Assembly (NCBI GenBank): GCA_023140095.1
Contig: JAGLMJ010000007.1
Location: 1 to 25,743 of the forward strand
Length of the DNA stretch: 25,743 nucleotides
Direction: 5' to 3'
Source: Candidatus Omnitrophota bacterium
Lineage (GTDB): Bacteria; Omnitrophota; Koll11; Zapsychrales; Zapsychraceae
Made by a program: the position numbers and the translations under genes. Under the pieces are notes generated by a model. It saw only the letters and a list, made by a program, of their open reading frames with translations. It had not been told where the DNA came from and made no database searches. Positions 9,460 through 16,133 of the stretch are shown piece after piece. How positions within the stretch are numbered: position 1 is the stretch's first letter; the number at the start of each line of letters is the position of its first letter.

Positions 9460-10245
9460 ATGAAACAAAAAACCATTGTTTTTCTAATGGTCATGGGCTG
9501 TTTGTTGTTCAGTTTCATGGCCTCTGAGGCCAGCGCGAATATCATTATAAAGGTACGCGCGCTCAATCCTCTTGAGAGCGAAGAAATCGCGTCCATTTCC
9601 TATCCCCTTCCGGAAGAGATCTCACCCAGCGATATTATCACTAAGAACATTACCTTCAGCCTGCCTCATGAAGAGGGGGAGGAGAAGAAAAATACATTCA
9701 ATATCGAGTATGTTCAGGACGAAGGGCGCTATTTTATCATTGATGAGATCATGCTTGGGCCCAGGGAAATCGTGACCCTCGAGGTTCATGTTCGGGATAT
9801 ATGGATGATCTCTCCGGAGCGCCTTAGCAACATAAGGCAGACGGCTGAAGATCTGATTGCTCAGGCTGAGGCGGCTAACGAGCCTCCTCCCGACGACGGA
9901 GGGCAAGAGGATTCTCCGGTTGAGGTTGTTGCCAATGAAACGGTCACCGCCCTGAAGGAGGAGATTTTCAAACAGTTTGACGAGATCGTGGTCCGGCAGG
10001 AGAAGAGCTCCGTTCTGAAAGTGGGTGTCGAGAAACACATGGAGGCCTATTACGAGAATATGGAGGCATTAGTCCAGCTTGAGGGAGATGTTGAGATGCT
10101 GCGGTATATGTTGGAGCCGGAAGAAGAGGATGGTGATACGCAGGAAGAATTTCCGGAGGAAGCTGCATTAATGGATGATGAGATCCCTCTTTTTGATCCC
10201 GCGGACCTGACTTCAGAGGGCGGGGGGATCGGGGCCGGAAGGTAA
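9460..10245 (+). CDS. Periplasmic single-module protein, paralogous to the sensor of the adjacent cyclase
   Basis: The product has 261 residues from ATG 9460, with signal peptide MKQKTIVFLMVMGCLLFSFM...ASA and probable cut before NIIIK. A GTG 11 codons upstream is in frame, but starting there would bury the lysine-initiated signal peptide. The mature part begins with a beta-rich segment with the pattern NPLESEEI..YPLPEEISPSDII...YFIIDEIMLGPREIVTLEVHVRDIW. A proline/acid-rich linker follows, then a helical part with RQEKSSVLKVGVEKH and a DVEMLRYML end, then a very acidic tail ending EGGGIGAGR. The same pattern occurs twice in the next gene. I do not recognise the family. The gene sits two bases upstream of the cyclase start, so the two are surely co-transcribed. 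Inference: a periplasmic partner or ligand-binding subunit for the cyclase's sensor. Confidence 0.8.
   Translation: MKQKTIVFLMVMGCLLFSFMASEASANIIIKVRALNPLESEEIASISYPLPEEISPSDIITKNITFSLPHEEGEEKKNTFNIEYVQDEGRYFIIDEIMLGPREIVTLEVHVRDIWMISPERLSNIRQTAEDLIAQAEAANEPPPDDGGQEDSPVEVVANETVTALKEEIFKQFDEIVVRQEKSSVLKVGVEKHMEAYYENMEALVQLEGDVEMLRYMLEPEEEDGDTQEEFPEEAALMDDEIPLFDPADLTSEGGGIGAGR
10237..10242 (+). promoter_or_regulatory. Shine-Dalgarno deciding the TTG start of the cyclase
   Basis: GGAAGG ends five bases before TTG 10248, partly inside the preceding gene's last codons. The alternative ATG 10260, four codons downstream, has only a weak GAAGAA in front of it. Confidence 0.55.
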
Positions 10246-10247
10246 CA

Positions 10248-12248
10248 TTGAAGAATGATATGCGATGGATCATACGGACAATACAGTTTTGTTTGTGCGG
10301 ATTTATACTCTTGGGGACGACGTCCGGTTACGCAAGTGTTATCCTGAAGATCTCTGCCAGCAATCCTTCTTCTTATGAAGCGCGGGACATTCCTGTAAAA
10401 TCCTATCTGCCGAAAGGAATACGGCCGGAGGACGTGATCAATGCCGGCGACCTTGAGGTTGGTTACGATGTCAAGAGGGACCAATGTTATGTCCATAAAG
10501 ACCTGACGCTGGAGGCTAAGGTCTCGGTGACCTATGACGTCGAGATCGAAGATATCTGGCTGATCGAGCAGGATGAATTGGATGCGTTGGACAACAGGAC
10601 GGATGCTTTAGTCAGCGACCTAAGAAAGTCGCAGTATTCCGAGATTGCCCTTCAAATACAGAAGAATATCCGCGGCAAGATGGAGGATATTCTCGACAGG
10701 CAGGAAGACGCTTTGGTCTTTAAAGTCGGGCCGACCAAACACATCGCGGTCCATGGTACGAACAGGAAAGCGGTCGCGGCCGTACGGAGCAGCATTAATG
10801 ACCTGGAACGGATGCTTTCGGTAGCTGAAGAAGAAGCAAAGATGGGGGGAGGATTTGACCAGACGCGCGCCGCAAAGCTCCTGGAGGCGCAACGGATCAA
10901 AGAACAGATCCTGAGTTTCGGCGATCCCGATACGAAAGTCAGCTGCCTGGTCGAGGAGTCGCTGGATGTCGAGAAGGAATCCATTGTCCTTGAGTCGCCG
11001 GAAACTGTTTCAATGAAGATCGAATTCGAGAACCCGTCGACCACGAAACGCCAGGTTGTTCCGTTGCGTTATTTTCTGGCCAAAGAAGTTTACGCGAGCG
11101 ATGTTATTGACGCCGAAGGCCTCAATGTCGGTTTTGATTTCGGAAAAGGCCTCTATTATGTTTATAATGACAGTGTCGTCTTAGAGCCGGGCGAGGTCAA
11201 GGCATTTGACGTTACGTTAAACAATAAATGGGCGGTCGATAAAACGAAATTATACGGCCTCAAAGTTTACCTCGAGAATCTCACGAGAGTGGCGGAAGAT
11301 ACCACAGGGCTTGAGACCGCGCAGGAATTCGGCAGGCAGACGCTTAATCATATTTACCGTTTGCTGCGTCTGTCCGATCCGGTCGAATTGACGGAAAACT
11401 ATGTTGTCTCCTACCGGAACAATCTGGTGGAAGTGGAAGACCTCCGCCAGGATGTCCAGAGGATGGAGGATTTTCTGATCGAGGGGAAGATTGAGCCCGA
11501 GATGGAGATCATGGAGCAGGAGCTTCTCTGCCGGGATTCTAAAATGATGGATAAGGGCGCGAAAGACACCCTGGGATTGTCGGGCATCTTAAAAACGCGG
11601 CGGATCCGGCTGCTGGCCGGGACGATCTTCAGGGGCAAGCATCTCTCGACGGCGGACACGTGGAAGATCATTTATTACATTATTATATTTTTGGGCATTA
11701 TCAGCAGTGTATTTTATTTTGTCAATATCCGCCAGCAAAAAAGCACCATGTTCGATACCTTGACGGGGGCGTTCTCAAGGGGGTACGCGCTTGAGCGGTT
11801 CCGCGAGGAGCTGAAGATCGCCAAGGGCGGCGACAATAAGTGCTCGCTTTTGGTCATGGATATCGATAAATTTAAAGGGATCAACGATACGCATGGCCAT
11901 ACGGTCGGTGATACGATCCTCAAAGAGTTTGTTATCGCCATCCGCAAAGGGATCCGGGCGACCGATCTCGTCGGAAGGTTCGGTGGTGACGAGTTTATCA
12001 TCATCTTGCCGACAAGCGAAAAGGAAAAAGCCTTTAAGATCGCCGAAAGTATCGTCAGGATCGTTGAAGGGACCGCGATCAGGGTCAATCCTCAATTGAT
12101 CTTGAGTACGACGACCAGTATCGGGGTCGCCACTTTCCCCGACGACAGCGCGACGGCCGAGGACCTGTTCGACAAGGCCGACCAGGCCCTGTATCAGGTG
12201 AAGAGGCGCGGCGGCAATGGCGCGGAACCGTTCGGGGGGAATGTGTAA
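10248..12248 (+). CDS. Membrane diguanylate cyclase with duplicated periplasmic sensor module (GGDEF)
   Basis: The protein has 666 residues. It should make cyclic di-GMP from two GTP at the inner membrane. Order: signal peptide or TM1 (about 7-29); periplasmic module 1 (about 31-200: NPSSYEARDIPVKSYLP, YYVHK-like strand, EIEDIW, RQEDALVFKVGPTKHI); module 2 (about 252-425: ENPSTTKRQVVPLRYFL, YYVYNDSVVLEPGEV); TM2 (about 472-494, WKIIYYIIIFLGIISSVFYF); GGDEF domain from about 501 (DTLTGAFSR). The catalytic GGDEF is intact at 579-583. An RATD motif at 570-573, five residues before it, matches the RxxD product-inhibition site. No EAL or HD-GYP domain is present. Start TTG 10248 has GGAAGG five bases upstream. 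The sensor modules are homologous to the protein encoded just upstream, and their ligand is unknown. Catalytic competence is inferred from motifs only. Confidence 0.92.
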   Translation: MKNDMRWIIRTIQFCLCGFILLGTTSGYASVILKISASNPSSYEARDIPVKSYLPKGIRPEDVINAGDLEVGYDVKRDQCYVHKDLTLEAKVSVTYDVEIEDIWLIEQDELDALDNRTDALVSDLRKSQYSEIALQIQKNIRGKMEDILDRQEDALVFKVGPTKHIAVHGTNRKAVAAVRSSINDLERMLSVAEEEAKMGGGFDQTRAAKLLEAQRIKEQILSFGDPDTKVSCLVEESLDVEKESIVLESPETVSMKIEFENPSTTKRQVVPLRYFLAKEVYASDVIDAEGLNVGFDFGKGLYYVYNDSVVLEPGEVKAFDVTLNNKWAVDKTKLYGLKVYLENLTRVAEDTTGLETAQEFGRQTLNHIYRLLRLSDPVELTENYVVSYRNNLVEVEDLRQDVQRMEDFLIEGKIEPEMEIMEQELLCRDSKMMDKGAKDTLGLSGILKTRRIRLLAGTIFRGKHLSTADTWKIIYYIIIFLGIISSVFYFVNIRQQKSTMFDTLTGAFSRGYALERFREELKIAKGGDNKCSLLVMDIDKFKGINDTHGHTVGDTILKEFVIAIRKGIRATDLVGRFGGDEFIIILPTSEKEKAFKIAESIVRIVEGTAIRVNPQLILSTTTSIGVATFPDDSATAEDLFDKADQALYQVKRRGGNGAEPFGGNV

Positions 12249-12302
12249 CGTAAGATATAAGACGTGAGACGTGGGTTGTGGGTCGGGGTATGTGGGTGAG
12301 GC
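12249..12302. repeat. Heptamer-period degenerate repeat (GACGTGR type)
   Basis: Starting at the cyclase stop codon, the bases read as consecutive 7-mers: GATATAA (12254-12260), GACGTGA, GACGTGG, GTTGTGG, GTCGGGG, TATGTGG. The drift from unit to unit is gradual. No clear opposite arm is seen, so this may be half of an element. Confidence 0.65.
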
Positions 12303-12328
12303 AACTTCGTCATCCTGAGATAAAATAG

Positions 12329-12441
12329 CATTGTCATCCTGGCCCTGAACGAAGTGAAGGGGAAGGATCTCCATTGGTTGACCTGGTTGATCGGGGGAGA
12401 TTCTTCCCCGCCAAAAAGCGTGGCGGGTCAGAATGACAATG
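12329..12441. repeat. Long inverted repeat, GTCATYCTGR...GGGGAAGRATCT type
   Basis: The left arm, 12329-12370 (CATTGTCATCCTGGCCC then GGGGAAGGATCT), and the right arm, 12398-12441, are near reverse complements. Reversed, the right arm reads CATTGTCATTCTGACCC then GGGGAAGAATCT. A 27-base loop separates them. A partial extra unit (TCGTCATCCTGAGA) precedes it at 12308-12321. It resembles the TCATYCTGAGCGAAGCGAAGRATCT repeats scattered in many bacterial genomes. It lies 17 bases before the ATPase operon start, so it could affect transcription into the operon. Confidence 0.8.
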
Positions 12442-12458
12442 GTTGGTAAGGTATAAAA

Positions 12459-12686
12459 ATGATCGAAGTCGAAATCATGAATCAGGCGCAGGTCATGTTC
12501 AGCGGTGTCGCGAAAAACGTCATCCTGCCGGGGGACTACGGCGAATTTGAACTGTTGTCTTTTCATTGGCCCATCGTCAGCCTTTTGACGAAGGGCGAGA
12601 TCATTATTGACGAAATGGGGTTCCCTATTTCCAAGGGGATCGCGAGATTCTCCAATGAAAAATTGGTGGCGTTAGTGGAACTATAG
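12459..12686 (+). CDS. atpC: F-type ATPase epsilon subunit, short form
   Basis: The product is 75 residues and matches the N-terminal beta-sandwich of the F1 epsilon subunit. The GDYGEFELLSFHWPIVSLLTKGEI segment corresponds to the family's typical G-x-x-G-x-x-x-x-L/I-x-x-H-x-P-x-x-x-x-L-x-x-G stretch. Epsilon sits on the central stalk with gamma and contacts the c-ring. The usual protein is about 130-140 residues, and the C-terminal two-helix domain, which inhibits ATP hydrolysis in many bacteria, is absent. The reading frame ends cleanly one base before the c subunit gene, so this is not an obvious frameshift. Position is odd: epsilon normally closes the operon after beta, whereas here it opens it. 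The upstream GGTAAGG SD is moderate. Confidence 0.85.
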   Translation: MIEVEIMNQAQVMFSGVAKNVILPGDYGEFELLSFHWPIVSLLTKGEIIIDEMGFPISKGIARFSNEKLVALVEL

Positions 12687-12687
12687 T

Positions 12688-12900
12688 ATGGAAAATTTTG
12701 TCCTGCTTGCTGTTATGTTCATGACCATTGCGGGCCCGTCTGTCGTTATAGCGGCGATCGGATTTGCTTCGATCCGGGCGCTGGGGCGCAATCCGTCGGC
12801 ATCACCAAAAATTCTGCCGGCGATGATCATTTCTCTTGTGTTTGCCGAGGCGGTCTCGATCATAGGGCTGTTGGTGTTCTTTTATGTAGCTGGAAAGTAG
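12688..12900 (+). CDS. atpE: F-type ATPase c subunit (membrane rotor ring)
   Basis: The 70-residue protein forms two transmembrane helices (about 4-30 and 42-67) joined by a polar loop with the family's R-N-P (34-36). The ion-carrying carboxylate is Glu54 in VFAEAVSI. The residue after it is Ala rather than Ser/Thr, and the helix-1 position that is Gln in sodium-type c subunits is Ile21. The sequence therefore predicts proton rather than sodium coupling. The helix-1 glycine repeat (GxGxGxG) typical of c subunits is largely lost, with Ala, Val and Ser at the usual Gly positions. Family knowledge links such changes to wider rings; that is only a suggestion here. The gene starts one base after atpC. 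Confidence 0.88.
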   Translation: MENFVLLAVMFMTIAGPSVVIAAIGFASIRALGRNPSASPKILPAMIISLVFAEAVSIIGLLVFFYVAGK

Positions 12901-12904
12901 TTTT

Positions 12905-12955
12905 TGTATTGCGTATTGCTCAGTTCGCAATACGCATCATGCAATACGCACGACG
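12905..12955. repeat. Heptamer-period inverted repeat (GTATTGC/GCAATAC type)
   Basis: GTATTGC is tandemly repeated on the left. A perfect 9-bp stem forms between GCGTATTGC (12911-12919) and GCAATACGC (12927-12935), and a second GCAATACGC lies at 12941-12949. The same heptamer appears in the gspG leader at 20836-20863. The element fills the 88-base gap between the c and b-delta genes and lies inside the ATPase operon, so it could tune relative expression. Confidence 0.75.
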
Positions 12956-12976
12956 ATAATCGGATGTCTTTCAGTT

Positions 12977-12983
12977 AAGGAGG
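12977..12983 (+). promoter_or_regulatory. Strong Shine-Dalgarno for the TTG-initiated b-delta gene
   Basis: AAGGAGG ends five bases before TTG 12989. It is the best SD sequence in the ATPase operon and supports the non-ATG start. It also places the N-terminal membrane helix right at the start of the protein, as in b subunits. Confidence 0.75.
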
Positions 12984-12988
12984 TTTCA

Positions 12989-13720
12989 TTGATATTCCAA
13001 GCGATCTTTCTTCAGGTCCTGTTTTTTTTCGGGCTTGTCCTGGTCCTGCGCAAAATTTTGATCTCATCGTCTTATAATGAAACAAAAAGGCTGCAGCAGC
13101 TCAATGAGGAAAACTCCAACAAGTCCCAGGAGCTTGCCGCGAAGATCGCCGACGCCGAGAACGAATACCGGGAGAAAATGCTCAAGACCGACGAAGAAAT
13201 CCGGCACATGAAGGCCAAGGCGAAGAAAGAGATCGAAGACTTAAAAGAGGCGATCATTACTAAGGGCAAAGCGGAAGGCGACCGCATTGTCACCCAGGCC
13301 TTAAACGCGCGCGATGAGATCCGCGCGGAGATCGAGGAGCAATTGCACGGGCGGGTCGTTGAATTTTCAAGCAAGATCTTCCGGAGGATTCTCAGCGCGG
13401 ACGAGCAGAAACTCGTTCATGAAGGATTGTTGAAAAGCGTTTTTCAGGAATTAGAGGATCTCGAGCGCGACCGCCTGCAGGCGGTCAATATGGACGGGGC
13501 ATCCAAAGCGGCTGTTGAGGTGAAAACGTCCCATCCGATGACAACGGGGCAGAAAGCCAAGCTTGAGGAGATTCTGTCGTCAAAATTCGACAAGGAAATC
13601 ACCGTCGAGGAATCGGTGGAAAAAGAGATCATTGCCGGGATCGTCATCACGTTAGGCAGTTTTGTCATTGACGCGAGTTTGGCCGAGAGATTTAAAAAAG
13701 CGGCCCAAAACGTAAAATAG
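12989..13720 (+). CDS. F-type ATPase peripheral stalk: b subunit fused to delta C-terminal domain
   Basis: The protein has 243 residues. Residues 1-21 are a single membrane helix (FQAIFLQVLFFFGLVLVL), followed by a charged coiled coil to about residue 125, as in subunit b. The C-terminal part (about 175-243) matches the end of the delta/OSCP subunit: TVEESVEKEIIAGIVITLGS, then FVIDASLAERF, compared with the family pattern x-x-x-I-x-G-G-x-x-x-x-x-G-x-x-x-x-D-x-S. The six-helix N-terminal domain of delta that binds alpha seems to be missing, so the fusion differs from full delta. b-delta fusions are known elsewhere, for example in mycobacteria. It connects the membrane sector to the alpha-beta hexamer. 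The start is TTG, and alpha follows 10 bases downstream. Confidence 0.85.
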   Translation: MIFQAIFLQVLFFFGLVLVLRKILISSSYNETKRLQQLNEENSNKSQELAAKIADAENEYREKMLKTDEEIRHMKAKAKKEIEDLKEAIITKGKAEGDRIVTQALNARDEIRAEIEEQLHGRVVEFSSKIFRRILSADEQKLVHEGLLKSVFQELEDLERDRLQAVNMDGASKAAVEVKTSHPMTTGQKAKLEEILSSKFDKEITVEESVEKEIIAGIVITLGSFVIDASLAERFKKAAQNVK

Positions 13721-13730
13721 ATAGCTGATA

Positions 13731-15254
13731 ATGGAAACACTCCAGATCCGCGAAGTCGGAAAGATCAAAGAGGTCAAAAAGAGCATTGCCAAGATCGTCG
13801 GGCTGACTCAATGCATGATCGGGCAGCTGCTTGATATTACGCCTAACACGAAGGGCATCATCATGGGCTTTGTTGAGGGGGAAATCATTGTTTTTCTCCT
13901 TGGGAAAGTCGAGGAGGCCAGGGTGGGCCTGAGCGTCTCCAGTGACATGAAGCCCTTTACGATCCCCGTCGGGGAAGGGTTTATCGGACGGGTCGTCAAT
14001 GCCCTGGCCGAACCTCTTGACGGGAAAAAGGAGGACGTTGCTTCTTCCGTGCGCGTCGCGGAATATATCGATAAGAAAAGCACGGCGGCGAAGAGGCCGC
14101 AGGCATCCCGAACGCGATATCCTGTCTTTCGTCCGGCGCCGGGCGTTCTGCAGCGCGTCCCGATCGAGGATTCCCTGGAAACGGGCAATTTGCTTATTGA
14201 CGCGATGATCCCGATCGGCAAGGGCCAGAGGGAGCTGATTATCGGTGACCGCATGACCGGAAAGACGACGATCGGCGTTGACACGATATTAAACCAAAAG
14301 GGAAAAAATATTATCTGCATCTATTGCTGCATCGGGCGCTCGTATACTTCGATCCGGAAGGTCGTTGAAACGCTCAAGGTCAACGGCGCGCTCGAGTATA
14401 CCATTGTTATCGTCGCGCACGCGGCGAGTTCCAGCGGTGAGCAATACCTGTGCCCTTATACGGCAGCGACATTGGGCGAATATTTTATGGACCGGGGAAA
14501 GGATGTTTTTATTGTCTTCGACGATATGACCAAGCATGCATGGGCCTACCGCCAGCTATCCCTTCTTCTGGAGCGCCCGCCCGGGCGCAATGCCTATCCG
14601 GGGGATATTTTTTATATCCATTCGCAATTAATGGAACGCGCCGGCAAGTACAGCCCCGAGTTCCAGGGCGGGACGATGACGTTTTTCCCTATCGTTGACA
14701 CGATCCAGGGCGACGTGACCGGCTACATCCCTTCGAATTTGGTTTCCATGACGGACGGGCAGATCTACCTGAACACCTCGCTGTTCAACAGCGGGATTCG
14801 CCCGGCTGTCGATATAGGGCTTTCCGTATCCCGCATCGGCAATAAAGTGCAATGCCCGGCGATCAAGGAATTGAGCAGCACGCTGCGCCTTGAATATCTC
14901 CGGTATAATGAATTGGTGAAGATCACGCGGTTCAAGACGAATGTCTCGGCGGAAGTGAACCAGCGCCTCCGGCGGGGCGAGGTGCTCACGCAATTATTCA
15001 GCCAGGAGAATAATCATCCTTATTCCCTGGCGCGGCAGGTCGTTCTGCTTTATGCCCTGCAGCGCAAGGTGCTCAGCGCCCTGATCAGCGAGGAAGTGGA
15101 GAATTTTAAGGAGACCATCTTTGAATTTATCGAAAATACTTCGCCGGAATTGATCGAGGATATTACCAAAGAGAAAGAACTGACGATCTCCATCAAGAAG
15201 AGGCTGGACGACTCTTTTGTGACCTTTTTCAGGAACAGGGATAAAAACATTTAA
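13731..15254 (+). CDS. atpA: F-type ATPase alpha subunit
   Basis: The 507-residue protein is close to the usual alpha length. The N-terminal beta-barrel (about 5-80) is followed by the nucleotide-binding domain with P-loop GDRMTGKTT at 172-180; the usual GDRQTGKT has Gln where this has Met. Other alpha signatures are RPPGRNAYPGDIFYIHSQL, SMTDGQIYL and GIRPAVDIGLSVSRIG. The last includes Arg368, equivalent to the arginine finger that completes the catalytic site on beta. The C-terminal helical domain is present. With beta it forms the F1 hexamer. The stop codon directly abuts the atpG start. The sequence is divergent but has all key residues, so it should be functional. Confidence 0.95.
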   Translation: METLQIREVGKIKEVKKSIAKIVGLTQCMIGQLLDITPNTKGIIMGFVEGEIIVFLLGKVEEARVGLSVSSDMKPFTIPVGEGFIGRVVNALAEPLDGKKEDVASSVRVAEYIDKKSTAAKRPQASRTRYPVFRPAPGVLQRVPIEDSLETGNLLIDAMIPIGKGQRELIIGDRMTGKTTIGVDTILNQKGKNIICIYCCIGRSYTSIRKVVETLKVNGALEYTIVIVAHAASSSGEQYLCPYTAATLGEYFMDRGKDVFIVFDDMTKHAWAYRQLSLLLERPPGRNAYPGDIFYIHSQLMERAGKYSPEFQGGTMTFFPIVDTIQGDVTGYIPSNLVSMTDGQIYLNTSLFNSGIRPAVDIGLSVSRIGNKVQCPAIKELSSTLRLEYLRYNELVKITRFKTNVSAEVNQRLRRGEVLTQLFSQENNHPYSLARQVVLLYALQRKVLSALISEEVENFKETIFEFIENTSPELIEDITKEKELTISIKKRLDDSFVTFFRNRDKNI

Positions 15255-16133
15255 ATGAAAACCGTTCAATGGCTTAAAGAGGAATTGGAACTCAACGGGG
15301 ACCTGACCGAATTAATGGACGTTCTTAAAGGCATTGCTGTTTCCGAATTCTGGGCCTTGTCCAAAAAAATGGGACGATTCACCAGGTTCATGAAGGCCTT
15401 TGAGGGATTTTTCCAGATGATGGATTTTAGCGCGTCGGAGCATCCGTTTACCAAAGAGCACGGCTCTTTGGGGATCATTATGGTGACGTCGAACGAAGGG
15501 TTTATGGGCGGCTTGAACTCGCGCGTGATCAATACGGCCCTGGCCTATCGAGGGGCTGATGAGGCCGAACTGATGATCGTCGGCGAGCAAGGCGCGGCCT
15601 ATCTTGAATCGCTGGGGCGCAGGTTCGTTGATTTTCCCGGTGTTGTGACCGGGGAATGTTATGAAGCGGCTTTGAGCTTAAGGGATTACATTATGGCGGA
15701 GGGCCGCGCCGGCAAGTTCGGGAAGCTCATTCTTTTTTATCCCAAGCCTCTTTCCTTCATGGCCCAGAAGGTCGAGATTCTGACGATCTTGCCTTGCGTC
15801 AAGTTATTCGAGAAAAGACCCGAGGAGATGGGAAAAAAGGTGGCTCCCATTATTGAGTCATCCGTCGATGATATTGTTGAATACCTGGTTGAGACATGGA
15901 TTGTCCAGAAGCTCTTTGAGGTGTTCGAAGACAGCAAGCTGGCGGAATTCTCGGCGAGGACGGTTCATTTGGAAGAAAGCTATCAGATCCTTCTCGAACA
16001 AGGCAAGGGCATCCGCTATCAGTATTTCCGCGGGCGCCATGAGCTCGTCGATGCCGGAATGCGGGATATCTATTCGGCGCAGATCGTGCGGAAGAAGGCA
16101 AGAAGGAGAAAAGTTAAAGGGGAAGACGCATGA
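15255..16133 (+). CDS. atpG: F-type ATPase gamma subunit, divergent
   Basis: The product has 292 residues. Gamma is the central shaft that turns inside the alpha-beta hexamer. The best signature is SNEGFMGGLNSRV at 79-91, corresponding to the conserved SDRGLCGGFNSNV-like motif. The C-terminal helix (KLAEFSARTVHLEESYQ) corresponds to the family's E-x-x-A-R-M-x-A-M region. The N-terminal helix lacks the typical ITKAMEMV motif, and the protein ends in a basic tail (RKKARRRKVKGEDA) longer than usual. The start follows the atpA stop without a gap. The end overlaps beta by the four bases ATGA, implying translational coupling. Confidence 0.87.
   Translation: MKTVQWLKEELELNGDLTELMDVLKGIAVSEFWALSKKMGRFTRFMKAFEGFFQMMDFSASEHPFTKEHGSLGIIMVTSNEGFMGGLNSRVINTALAYRGADEAELMIVGEQGAAYLESLGRRFVDFPGVVTGECYEAALSLRDYIMAEGRAGKFGKLILFYPKPLSFMAQKVEILTILPCVKLFEKRPEEMGKKVAPIIESSVDDIVEYLVETWIVQKLFEVFEDSKLAEFSARTVHLEESYQILLEQGKGIRYQYFRGRHELVDAGMRDIYSAQIVRKKARRRKVKGEDA

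Noticed and set aside
11775..12566. 263-residue open frame on the minus strand across the GGDEF region
   Set aside because: It lies opposite a well-supported GGDEF domain, has no recognisable family features and crosses the repeat-filled gap; similar long antisense frames occur opposite most genes here because of codon bias.
12688..12900. Sodium-specific c subunit
   Set aside because: The Gln in helix 1 and Ser/Thr after the key Glu that mark sodium binding are absent (Ile21, Ala55).
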